Source of the DNA: Dictyocoela muelleri
Taxonomy: Eukaryota; Microsporidia
Reading direction: 5' to 3'
Assembly: GCA_016256075.1 (NCBI GenBank)
Contig: SDVU01000316.1
Span: 1 to 15,374, forward strand
Length of the DNA: 15,374 nucleotides
The stretch's first letter is position 1; every line of letters begins with the position of its first letter. The position numbers were made by a program, and so were the translations under genes. Shown piece by piece: positions 1 to 7,509 of this stretch. The notes under the pieces were generated by a model. The model ran no database searches. It had not been told where the DNA came from and was given only the letters and a program-made list of their open reading frames with translations.

Positions 1-59
1 TAAATACTAGTTTATAACGAGCGGGACCAACGGTCCCGCTCGTTATAAACTAGTATTTA
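1..59. repeat. Perfect inverted repeat (palindrome) at window start
   Basis: Bases 1-28 and 32-59 are exact reverse complements separated by the 3-base spacer AAC, so the stretch can fold into a 28-bp stem. The inner part of the arm is GC-rich (GAGCGGGACC) inside otherwise AT-rich DNA. It starts at the first base of the window. It could be a real hairpin, a hairpin-like element, or a fold-back produced at the end of an assembly contig. The sequence alone cannot separate these. Confidence 0.95.
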
Positions 60-936
60 ATATATATAAACTCCGAAAAAAAAACATACGTCCCATTGTA
101 ATTCGTCGAGAAAATCCAAATATTCTTTTGGTTTATTTTAATATCAAATATTTGAGAATCTACAAGTTTATCTTATGGATAGTCGGTACCCTTTTTAATT
201 TTTTTGACTGGTCTCATAGGTCGTTCGCTACGCGCGTGACATATACATATTAAAATTGGAGATTAAAAATTAAGAATTAAAAGGATTAAAATTTAAGAAT
301 TAAAAGAATTAAAAGAATTAAAATTTTATGATTAAAATTTATTTTGAATTGAAATATATAAATAAAAATAGATGATCACAAATTTTTTATTGAACAAAAA
401 ATATAAAAATATGATTTTTATTATAATCAACATATTTTTCTTACAAAATAATTTTAATTTATTTTGGTTTTTATTCAATGAAAGTATTTTAACCCAACAA
501 TCATTTAAATTCAGTAACTTCAATATAACTTTAAATCTAAAGACCAATGTAACCATCAACTTTTATAAATAAAAATCAATTTTTAGAAAAAAAAACATTT
601 TAAAACTTTTTATTTGTTATTTCAATTTTAAAATTATTATTTGATTTTTGTTAAAATAATTTTTTGACAGGTTTTAACAATAATTAAAAAAATATTTATT
701 TTTAATTAAATCGATTAATTTTATTTGCGTGTCATTTTTAATTTATCAAAAAATTTACCTGAAAAATAAAATTAATGTATAAATAAAAATTAAGATTTTA
801 AATTCGATGTTAAATCATGTTTGAACGATCTATCGTCAAAAGGGTTAATTTTTTTGAATTCCTTTTTTGGTATTCGAAAACTAAAAATCACTACGCTTTT
901 TGATTAAGACCATTGATAATAAAAAAATCACATCAC
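60..936. other. AT-rich intergenic spacer left of the MADS gene
   Basis: No supported gene. Two overlapping frames on opposite strands (372-572 + and 332-559 -) are low-complexity AT translations without a CCC start signal or recognisable domain. A short GC-richer island, GTCGTTCGCTACGCGCG, lies near 220-237 and is unexplained. Homopolymer A/T runs dominate 570-800. Confidence 0.6.
261..340. repeat. Degenerate AT-rich tandem repeat
   Basis: Repeats of a 9-10 base unit close to GAATTAAAA (also GGATTAAAA and GATTAAAA) run through this stretch, with about eight imperfect copies. It is a simple-sequence tract with no sign of coding. Confidence 0.7.
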
Positions 937-941
937 CCCAT
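936..941 (+). promoter_or_regulatory. CCC start-site motif of the MADS gene
   Basis: CCCC followed by AT sits directly before the ATG at 942. Microsporidian genes are known to carry CCC- or GGG-like signals immediately upstream of the start codon, with very short 5' leaders. The same arrangement precedes the TatD gene (6080) and the transposase (7504). It supports 942 as the true start, rather than the non-ATG frame opening at 900. Confidence 0.6.
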
Positions 942-1631
942 ATGGACAAAAAAAATCAAGATGAAAAAGAAACTCAATCAAGAAACTACGATGAGCATTT
1001 TAAAGATGATCGGCCTAAGAGTAATTATGAAATAGTGAGAGGTAGCACTCTAAAAACAGATAAAGCCTTTTCAAGGCGACCTTATATGAATGGTAAGAAG
1101 AAAATTGCTATTGAATATATTGAAGACAAAAATAAGCGTGGTGTAACCTTTAGTAAGAGAAAAAGAGGTATTATGAAAAAGGCTTTTGAGCTTAATAAGT
1201 TGACAAATAGTGATATATTACTTGTAATTGCTAATGAAAACTCACATGTCTATACTTTTGCAACTTCTAAGTTTAAGCCTATTGTCGCAAGGCATGGTAA
1301 ATTAATTGAAGATTGTTTAAAAAATCCGGGTCCATTTGAAGATGGAAATGAAATGACTGACTACATGAGTGAAAATAAATATTATGGAGTTAGTGGTTAT
1401 TATAATTACACCGGTAATAATTATCGTGGTGATAGTAGCAGTTACTATAGTGGTACGGATAGTGGTTATATTGATGAAAAAGAAAATATTCATAACATAG
1501 GAAATAATACAAGCTCATATTTCAGTGATGATGATGATTCTTGTTCCATTGGGCATAATACTTATGATTACCAAGACGATGATGAATATAATCATGAGTA
1601 TACTCCTCATTATCAGTATTATAAAAAATAA
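942..1631 (+). CDS. MADS-box transcription factor, SRF/Mcm1 type (229 aa)
   Basis: Predicted nuclear sequence-specific DNA-binding protein. Residues about 51-108 form a MADS box: a basic N-terminal helix with RGVTFSKRKRGIMKKAFEL (67-84), then a strand region ILLVIANENSHVYTFAT (92-108). Residues 109-129 (SKFKPIVARHGKLIEDCLKNP) match the SAM extension of the SRF/Mcm1 class; the KFKPIV wording is closer to fungal Mcm1 than to animal SRF. The family binds CArG-like sites as a dimer and recruits partner factors. The N-terminal 50 residues are charged and probably disordered. The C-terminal 100 residues are rich in Tyr, Ser, Asn and Asp with an acidic DDDD block, plausibly an activation or partner-binding tail. 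There is no intron. The start is the first in-frame ATG; a stop lies upstream at 882. A CCC motif directly precedes the ATG. The next gene rightward is over 4 kb away, so there is no operon-like context. The exact biological role is not predictable. Confidence 0.93.
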   Translation: MDKKNQDEKETQSRNYDEHFKDDRPKSNYEIVRGSTLKTDKAFSRRPYMNGKKKIAIEYIEDKNKRGVTFSKRKRGIMKKAFELNKLTNSDILLVIANENSHVYTFATSKFKPIVARHGKLIEDCLKNPGPFEDGNEMTDYMSENKYYGVSGYYNYTGNNYRGDSSSYYSGTDSGYIDEKENIHNIGNNTSSYFSDDDDSCSIGHNTYDYQDDDEYNHEYTPHYQYYKK

Positions 1632-1730
1632 ATAAGTTGATTATTTTTTTGTTTTATACTCTTCAGGTATAAATATTCAATTTAAAAATCATATTAAAAA
1701 ACAATTATAACAAAAAATGTATTAAATAAA

Positions 1731-2110
1731 TTAAATTACATGTTAAGAACATCCATAGCTGTCAACCCGGAGAGTTGTCTCCTACCGTTGTCTGTGACCT
1801 TTGGTTCTTGGTGTTCTAATAACACGTCACTTCCTAAGCTACACAGAAGCCCAGCTGTATATGCAATTTTTCGTTTTATCAATGACTCAGCAGGGTACAG
1901 GTAATTAGTGGCCTTTCATGAATTTTTATTTTCCACTACTTTTTGCCGAGATGCGTCGCCGCACTCATCCCCACACTAGGAGAGTCCCTTCTGCTTAATT
2001 ATCATATTAGACCAAGTGTTAATCAGCTATACCACACTAGAACAACTGTATATTATACTATAATTATATAGTTATGACCGCTTAATGTCATTCCCTCATT
2101 ATTTATATTG
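1731..2110 (-). mobile_element. SINE-like dispersed repeat, copy A (head lost or unrecognised)
   Basis: Closely matches copy C (12520-12974) and more distantly copies B and D. The best-conserved block is 1934-2053, including CTTTTTGCCGAGATGCGTC and CATCCCCACAC, which are very GC-rich for this genome. Read on the minus strand, the copy ends with the shared family terminus (TTAACATGTAA) and an AT tail at about 1731-1745. The tRNA-like head seen in B and C is not recognisable at the 2110 side, so this copy may be 5'-truncated, as is usual for LINE-mobilised repeats. It lies about 100 bp downstream of the MADS stop codon. No reading frame is evident. Confidence 0.75.
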
Positions 2111-2539
2111 AACCTCTAATAAATATGAAAAAAGTTTGGATAAAATCAAATATTGTAATTACATTATTGCATTAAATGATTATATCTTTATAATAAATAA
2201 ACAAAAAAAATGAAAAATTATATTGTACGTGTATGAACAAAGATTTCATATTAAAATTAAATATTTCAACGGTGTTTAACAAATAATTCTGAATTCATAA
2301 TCATCCAGATAATAAAATATAAACCCTAAATCAATTAATATAAACAATCATAATTTTTATGAAATTGTTAAAAAAAATATTTGATATACAACAAGACAAT
2401 GAATTTTCAAGACTTGTTGATTGTAGTGAGATGAAAAAGAAAAAAATATATATTTGGATCAAGATAAGAAAATAAAATTATTACTAACTAGGTCCATAAT
2501 AGAATCATTAGTATTTAACAGTTAATACATTAAAAAAAA
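2111..2539. other. AT-rich spacer, nothing recognised
   Basis: No frame, repeat match or RNA-like structure was recognised between the SINE copy and the candidate MITE. Confidence 0.6.
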
Positions 2540-2947
2540 TTCGGACCTGCACTAAAATTTCCCCTGGGAGGAAAATTTCAGTAATATAAAAAAATGATTT
2601 TTTTTAGAAATAAAAATTAAATCTGTCAAATTAATTTATAAAAAATACACAGGCTATTGGTTGTTTATAAAATTTAAAAAAAGGAAATTAAATTAAGAAT
2701 AAAGATTAAAATAAAGCAGAGGTTTGTATTTTTTTAAAGAATCTATTTTAAAAATAATAAGATGGATTTTATGAAAATATATTGAATTTAATAAAAATAT
2801 ATTTAATAAAAAATGATTTAATGCCTCTCTATGACTATTTTATTTTAACTGTTTTTTTCATTTTTTTTAAATAATTTTTTTTTGATTTTTTATATAGGGG
2901 AATTTTATGTACAGCTATGACCGTGGAAATTTAAGTGCAGATCCCAA
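2540..2947. mobile_element. Candidate MITE with imperfect terminal inverted repeats
   Basis: The left end (CGGACCTGCACTAAAATTT, from about 2542) and the reverse complement of the right end (GGGATCTGCACTTAAATTT, ending about 2946) agree at roughly 20 of 24 positions. They bound about 400 bp of AT-rich, non-coding sequence. Just inside the left end, 2549-2583 is itself an imperfect hairpin (ACTAAAATTTCCC against GGAAAATTTCAGT). No clear target-site duplication was found, so the superfamily is unassigned. A chance inverted repeat is the alternative. Confidence 0.5.
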
Positions 2948-3020
2948 ATGTCATTAAATTAAATATTTAAAATTTATTTTTTTAATTTAGAATATTTTTT
3001 TGGAGGTGACAAAAAACAAA

Positions 3021-3131
3021 AACAATTCGGCCAGTAAAATTCGGCTCAGTGAAAATTCGACCTAGTGTAAATTCGGCACAGTGAAAATTCGGCTCAGTGA
3101 AAATTCCGCTCAGTGAAAATTCGGCTCAGTG
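3021..3131. repeat. 16-bp tandem array, seven units
   Basis: Seven head-to-tail copies of a unit close to AAAATTCGGCTCAGTG, with exact 16-base spacing for the last six (3036, 3052, 3068, 3084, 3100, 3116). The first unit is one base short. Read in reverse, each unit begins CACTGAGCCG and ends AATTTT, which parallels the 16-bp units at the left end of the Tigger element (7342-7405). It may therefore be a leftover end of a related transposon. No partner array was found elsewhere in the window. Confidence 0.9.
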
Positions 3132-3264
3132 AGACAGAAAAAGCATTTATTATATGCTTTTTGATGTAAAGATCGGTTTGATCTTAATTAAAAACGTCTT
3201 TCACGTTATGTTTTTTTAATTTAAGAGCCAATTTGACTTTAATCTTTTAATAATTTCAAAAATG

Positions 3265-3288
3265 CACCGCAAGATTCCACTTGTGGTG
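3265..3288 (+). other. Small hairpin
   Basis: CACCGCAAG and CTTGTGGTG pair as a 9-bp stem (one G-T pair) around a 6-base loop ATTCCA. It is not followed by a T-run that would make it a terminator, and no gene ends here. It may be a chance structure. Confidence 0.35.
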
Positions 3289-3407
3289 TAAATATTGCTA
3301 TTTGTGTCTTTTAACATTTATTAATAAAATAATTAGTTTATTGAATTATTTATGACAATTGTCAGATAAATATTCTTCTAATTTAATGTTAATTTTATTT
3401 TACCTAA

Positions 3408-3674
3408 TTAAATCTTTTTTTGACCTAATAAAAAAATAATTTTATGTAAAAATAAATATATTATATCATATTTAGATGTTACGTATAAAATTTTAGATCT
3501 TTTGTTAATGAATTTTTGTTTATTCAAGAATTGGCAAATATTTAATATTTTAAACATAGACGTTGTAACCGATCTATTTATCTTATATTTAACAACCACA
3601 TCCTTTGGTTTATACAAAAATTTATTTTTTGTGTGATTTTCTTTATTTAAATTTTTTGAACGTTTTTTTTCCAT
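3408..3674 (-). CDS. Doubtful small basic protein, 88 aa, unknown
   Basis: An ATG-initiated frame of 88 codons encoding a Lys-rich, Ile/Tyr-rich product starting MEKKRSKNLNKENH. There is a hydrophobic patch near residues 68-84 (IIYLFLHKIIFLLG) that could be a short membrane segment. No domain is recognised. It lacks the CCC signal seen at the other starts and has the composition of translated AT-rich spacer. In DNA this AT-rich an open frame of this length can arise by chance, so it is listed only as a possibility. Confidence 0.15.
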   Translation of the reverse strand: MEKKRSKNLNKENHTKNKFLYKPKDVVVKYKINRSVTTSMFKILNICQFLNKQKFINKRSKILYVTSKYDIIYLFLHKIIFLLGQKKI

Positions 3675-3912
3675 ACTAATATAGATTTAAGTAAAATAAA
3701 AAATTTCATTTAACCTTTAATTTTAGCATAAAAATAAAAAACTAAAGATAGGCCAATTTTTAAGTTAATTAATATAATATAAAATTTCAAAAATCAGTTC
3801 CTGGTAATTTTTCTCTAAAAAATTTTTTATAATTAATTTAAAAAAAATTACTGTAATACCACACAGTAGTATCTAGAGGTGTTTCTCAACGTGAGCCCAA
3901 CTCCCCACATTG

Positions 3913-3980
3913 GGGCAATTTGGATTTTCAGGGAGAGGGCAATTTAGATTTTCAGGGGGGGAGGCAATTTGGATTTTCGG
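3913..3980. repeat. Three-unit subterminal repeat inside the hAT-like element
   Basis: Three copies of GGCAATTTGGATTTTC (the second has one G-to-A change), separated by G-rich linkers, with a period of about 24-26 bases. Subterminal repeats near the end of a hAT element are plausible transposase-binding sites, but this is an inference. Confidence 0.75.
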
Positions 3981-4071
3981 AAAGTATTTTATTTTCAAAA
4001 AACATGCCATTTAGAATTTCTAGGATCTAAAGCTTAAACATACAAAATTATAATTTAAAATGAGATCATTA

Positions 4072-4570
4072 TTAGGCTATAATCCATTATACGGTGCAAG
4101 AAAAAATATACGGTGTGAGGAATTTTTTTTTATTTTTTTTAAAAAAATGCCTCTATAGAATATAAGAACTAACTATGAAAATTTTTGAGACTTTAAAAAT
4201 GAACTATTACTTGGATACGAACATATATCTAGTAATACTACAAAATTCAGATGTAATGAAAAAATATATGGAAACCAATTTATTTGATATTGCATGAATT
4301 TTTCTAGAAAAGATTTCACAGACGGATATGTTAAATAATGAAATAAAGTAAAAAATACAGTTATTAAATTTTAAATAGAATGTTTTAGGATTTTAATTTG
4401 TTTTTAATCTTTTTTTTAATTTTTTTTCCTCAAATCGTATAATTCACTTTCGCACCGTATAATATATTTTCTCCGTTAGTTCTTATATTTTATAGAGGAA
4501 TTTTTTTTTAAAAAAAAATCTCTCTCACAGTATAATTTTCCCTTGCACCGGATCATGGATTATAGCCTAA
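4072..4570. mobile_element. Long-TIR MITE flanked by TA, nested in the hAT-like element
   Basis: The two ends are inverted copies over about 100 bp each: left 4072-4174, right about 4474-4570. Both begin TTAGGCTATAATCCAT and share the inner words CGGTGCAAG and TATAAGAACTAAC. The element is flanked by TA on both sides (4070-4071 and 4571-4572), as expected for a Tc1/mariner/pogo-type insertion. The central 300 bp holds only a 40-codon frame (4175-4297). No transposase remains. It must have inserted after the surrounding hAT-like element. Confidence 0.8.
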
Positions 4571-4749
4571 TATTAAATAAACATCAGGGTCAACCGTTTT
4601 ATCATAAAATAATAGGCTTTTACAGATCAATTACCAAAATCAATAAAAAAATATGAAATTTTTTAGTAAATACCTAATTTTCTGCATAGAGGTCAAACCC
4701 AAATTTTTTGGCTAGAGAGACATCAGCTAAAATAGATTGGGAAACACTG

Positions 4750-5553
4750 AAATATCGCATAGTTTTACATTTCATATGTTCAATTCACAATTTTCAGATT
4801 ATCCTATTAATGTTTTATTTAAATATTAAAGGTTAAAAAATCCAAGTTTTTTATTTAATTTAATAATAATCCGCAAAATTATATTCAGAAAAATTACAAC
4901 TGATATAAAAAAATTAATCAGTTAATAGTTCAATTAAATATAGAAAATGAAAATTATAAAAATTGATTAAAAAAATCGACATTTTAAAACAGACAAATTG
5001 TAATATTTTGGAATATAATGATATATTTCTGCATAAGGTGGTGTTTTAGGATAAAAATATATTTAAATAAGGTGATTAAACTTACCAAGAGAATCAGAAA
5101 AGAAAAGTGATTAAAAAAATCGACTTTTTAATGAAAAAAAACGGCACGACTGTACTACAATACTATACCAAATTCAAAAATATTGGTAGGTGCTTATTGG
5201 AAACTGATTTTTATATACTTTTGTATAATCAATCAAACTGTTTTTTTTATATATCATATATAAAAAATGATAGATGAGATGTTAAAAAAAAAATTCATAG
5301 GAAAACAAACGTACACGTTATTTTTCGATATATGATTATTAGAAGAGGCTGATTTATTGATTTTATTATAGTATTTACTGAATAAGCTTTCGATTAGCTC
5401 TTACCAATGCTTTCGAATTTGATGCAGTATTCTGATACTAATCCCCACTTTCTAAATAATTCATAAATTACATTAAATTAGAAAAATCTAAAATTTGTTT
5501 TTTTATTTGCAAAAATCTTTAAGGGTTAAAATATTAACTGAGAAATGCGACGA
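4750..5553. other. AT-rich spacer with a short direct repeat
   Basis: No gene recognised. A 17-base word (TGATTAAAAAAATCGAC) occurs exactly at 4964-4980 and 5108-5124, with similarity continuing for a few bases. The intervening 127 bases are unrelated to anything else seen here. Confidence 0.55.
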
Positions 5554-5990
5554 CTAGTCCGGGTGATCGAGTTACCATACATCCGGAAAACTTTATTTTA
5601 TAAGCATATAAAAATAAAAAGCATCCATTCTAATATAAATTAAAAACTTACATTTACAAATTCTTTCGACATCTTTGTGCATTGCCAGCAAAAAACTTAT
5701 TTTACGGTTAATCTGATAGTTAGTACCAGATTCTCTAGGCGTGAGGATGAAAGCGACGAGGCACCTCGTCAAAAAATAGTGAAAGTAAAAAATTCATAGA
5801 ATGGTAATAATTACCTTTATCCTAATCAGTCGTAGATAAAATAAAAATCGCATTTGCAGTCTGGATTTAGGTTGGTTAGAAGTGACGTATTACTTGAAGA
5901 CTGAGAAACAAAGGACTAAAGACTATGGTAGTCGAAAACATCCCGGGTTGCAATTATGGATTTTGACAACATGCAATATATATATAGATA
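5554..5990 (+). mobile_element. SINE-like dispersed repeat, copy D (old, plus orientation)
   Basis: Aligns by eye with the reverse complements of copies A and C. Matching blocks are GGATGAAAGCGACG (5746-5759), AAAAAATAGTGAAAGTAAAAA, TAATTACCTTTATCC, AAAATCGCATTTGCAG, AGAAGTGACG and the terminus CCGGGTTGCAATTATGG followed by TTTTGACAACATGCAA. It ends in a TA/GATA microsatellite at about 5975-5995. The head side near 5565 contains GGTGATCGAGTT, a possible degraded tRNA A-box, but this is uncertain. Divergence is clearly greater than between A and C. It is the only copy on the plus strand, and its tail stops about 90 bp before the TatD start codon. Confidence 0.6.
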
Positions 5991-6079
5991 GATATTTGCA
6001 GCATATTATTTGCAAGTAAATTTCACATTACTTTGTATTATCGCTTAAAATTAATTTTTTCAAATTGTTGATTAAAAAA

Positions 6080-6085
6080 CCCATA
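6080..6085 (+). promoter_or_regulatory. CCC start-site motif of the TatD gene
   Basis: CCCATA immediately precedes ATG 6086. This is the same spacing, within one base, as at the MADS gene (CCCAT then ATG) and identical to the transposase (CCCATT then ATG). It is consistent with the microsporidian CCC signal. It favours the ATG at 6086 over the TTG codons that open the frame at 6065. Confidence 0.6.
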
Positions 6086-6919
6086 ATGTTTGATATCGCA
6101 GTAAACATTACGGACAAAAACTTTAAAGATTTAGATATATTGATTGAAAACTCTCATAATAACGATGTGAAACCGATTTTTATTTCTAATAACGTTAAAT
6201 CAAGCGAAATAACTTTAAAACTCGCGGAAAAATATGATACATTCTGTTATGTAGGTGTGCATCCATTAGATGCCAACTATGATGAAGATTTATCAGTAAT
6301 CGATTTTATAAGATATCACCCGCGAGTCATTGCTATTGGTGAATGTGGATTAGATTATTTTAGAACAACCAATGTTGATAAGATTAAAATACAGCGTGAT
6401 ATATTTGAAAGGCAACTTAAAATGAAACACCAAACATATTTTCTCCATTGTCGAAATGCACATGATGATTTCATTTCTTTAATACGTGAGTATCAAGTTA
6501 ATGGTGTTGTTCATTCATTCACAGGAACTGTTGATCAGATGACTGAATGTATTGAAGCAGGTCTTTTCATAGGATTGAATGGATGTTCATTGCGAGATAA
6601 TGTAGAGTTGGCAAGAATAGTTCCATTAGATAAACTTTTGGTTGGTACTGATTCACCTTATTGCAAGATTAAGAAAAATAATCCTCATTATGATTTTGTT
6701 AGGACATATTTTAATGATGAGAAAAAACATGTTAATGAACCGAGACATATTCATCAAATTATTGAAATTATTTCAGGCTTGAGAAAAATCAGTAAGAATA
6801 ATTTGATAAATATATTAAATCTTATTTTAAAAAGTTGTTTAAACGAAACTAAGGGTATTTACAGAAGTTATAAACAAATTTTCCGACATTGGAGCCTAAA
6901 TTTCAATATAAAATATTAA
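6086..6919 (+). CDS. TatD family metal-dependent hydrolase/DNase, TATDN1 type (277 aa)
   Basis: Predicted Mg-dependent nuclease of the TatD family (amidohydrolase-like TIM barrel), linked in other eukaryotes to DNA processing and apoptotic-type DNA degradation. Diagnostic stretches in order: FDIAVNITD at 2-10 (the eukaryotic TATDN1 form, which lacks the bacterial HxH), VGVHPLDA 56-63, AIGECGLDYFR 83-93 with Glu86 as metal ligand, FLHCRNAH 119-126 with His121, GVVHSFTGT 140-148 with His143, GLNGCSL 163-169, VGTDSPYC 186-193 with catalytic Asp189, and NEPRHI 217-222 near the C-terminus. Length is close to the human protein (about 297 aa); the last 25 residues after SCLN are an extension not matching the family. 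There is no intron and no signal peptide. The promoter must lie in the roughly 90 bp between the SINE D tail and the ATG, or inside the SINE itself. Confidence 0.93.
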   Translation: MFDIAVNITDKNFKDLDILIENSHNNDVKPIFISNNVKSSEITLKLAEKYDTFCYVGVHPLDANYDEDLSVIDFIRYHPRVIAIGECGLDYFRTTNVDKIKIQRDIFERQLKMKHQTYFLHCRNAHDDFISLIREYQVNGVVHSFTGTVDQMTECIEAGLFIGLNGCSLRDNVELARIVPLDKLLVGTDSPYCKIKKNNPHYDFVRTYFNDEKKHVNEPRHIHQIIEIISGLRKISKNNLINILNLILKSCLNETKGIYRSYKQIFRHWSLNFNIKY

Positions 6920-7335
6920 ATTTGATTAACAAGGTTTTCATATTAAATATTTAGTTTATTAATTATTACTGCCAAGGAATTTTAAATATTTGAATTTTTT
7001 TAAAAGATGGTTATTTTGAATAATTAAATAAAAGCATAGTTTTACTAATTTATATTTGTTAATATTTTCGGATACTTGCGCTCTCGACCAACTGTTAAGA
7101 TGTTTGATGAAATTTCATCAATTTTTGATGAAATAATTATAATAAATATTGTATTTCGAACCTCATGAGAGAACAATAGCTTAAGAGAATTCAATAAAAG
7201 TAAGTTTAAAAAAGTCTTTATTTATACAATTTCTAGTAACATACGAGCCGTGTTTCACACGGTTTGTCAATATAAAAAAAATTTATATAATTAGTTATTA
7301 ATTTTATTAATAAAAAAATATTATTATTCATTATG
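6920..7335. other. Spacer with tRNA-like fragments and a small hairpin
   Basis: No gene. On the minus strand 7085-7112 reads AACATCTTAACAGTTGGTCG then AGAGCGC, which resembles the D-arm/A-box part of a tRNA. 7154-7166 on the same strand reads AGGTTCGAAATAC, resembling a B-box, but the two are in the wrong order for one tRNA. They look like scrambled relics of tRNA or SINE heads. A short hairpin (CCGTGT TTC ACACGG) lies at 7249-7263. None of these is a functional RNA gene as far as can be seen. Confidence 0.35.
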
Positions 7336-7341
7336 CAGTAT

Positions 7342-7473
7342 ACCCCGCTTTATTTCCACCCCGCTTAATTTTCACCCCGTTTAATTATCACCCGCTTAAT
7401 TTTCCGATTTATTTCTACAATAACTTTATTTATAAATAAACCCGCTTAATTTTCAGACACCGCATAATTTTCC
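7342..7473 (+). repeat. 16-bp periodic subterminal repeats, left end of Tigger element
   Basis: Four consecutive 16-base units close to ACCCCGCTTAATTTTC start at 7342, 7358, 7374 and 7390. Further copies lie at 7440 and, shortened, at 7459. They extend the TIR into an array and are probable transposase-binding sites (inference). Two more copies in the same orientation lie at the right end (9122 and 9139). Confidence 0.88.
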
Positions 7474-7503
7474 GTTTTTTTTTCAAATTTAAAAAATCAT
7501 GAA

Positions 7504-7509
7504 CCCATT
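7504..7509 (+). promoter_or_regulatory. CCC start-site motif of the transposase
   Basis: CCCATT immediately precedes the transposase ATG at 7510. It is spaced exactly as at the TatD gene, suggesting that the transposon's gene is expressed through the same start signal as host genes. Confidence 0.45.

Larger units (their letters stand above)
3132..3876. other. AT-rich spacer
   Basis: Apart from the small hairpin and the doubtful minus-strand frame listed separately, no gene, repeat family member or RNA was recognised between the 16-bp array and the hAT-like element. Confidence 0.55.
3877..4749. mobile_element. hAT-like non-autonomous element, interrupted by another MITE
   Basis: The left end GGTGTTTCTCAAC and the reverse complement of the right end CAGTGTTTCCCAA share the hAT-type terminal wording CAGNGTTTCTCAA. 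Without the nested 499-bp MITE (4072-4570) the element would be about 370 bp, the same size class as the hAT MITE at 9277-9640. No transposase frame is present. The expected 8-bp target duplication is not clear (GTATCTAG left, AAATATCG right), which lowers confidence in the exact boundaries. Confidence 0.55.

Noticed and set aside
332-572. Overlapping frames on both strands (66 and 75 codons)
   Set aside because: Low-complexity AT translations on opposite strands of the same stretch, with no domain and no CCC signal. They are expected by chance in AT-rich spacer.
900-941. Longer N-terminus for the MADS protein from TTG at 900
   Set aside because: Non-ATG start. The ATG at 942 has the CCC motif and the MADS box is complete without the extra 14 residues.
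6065-6085. Longer N-terminus for the TatD protein from TTG at 6065
   Set aside because: Non-ATG start. The ATG at 6086 follows CCC and begins right at the conserved FDIAVNITD strand.
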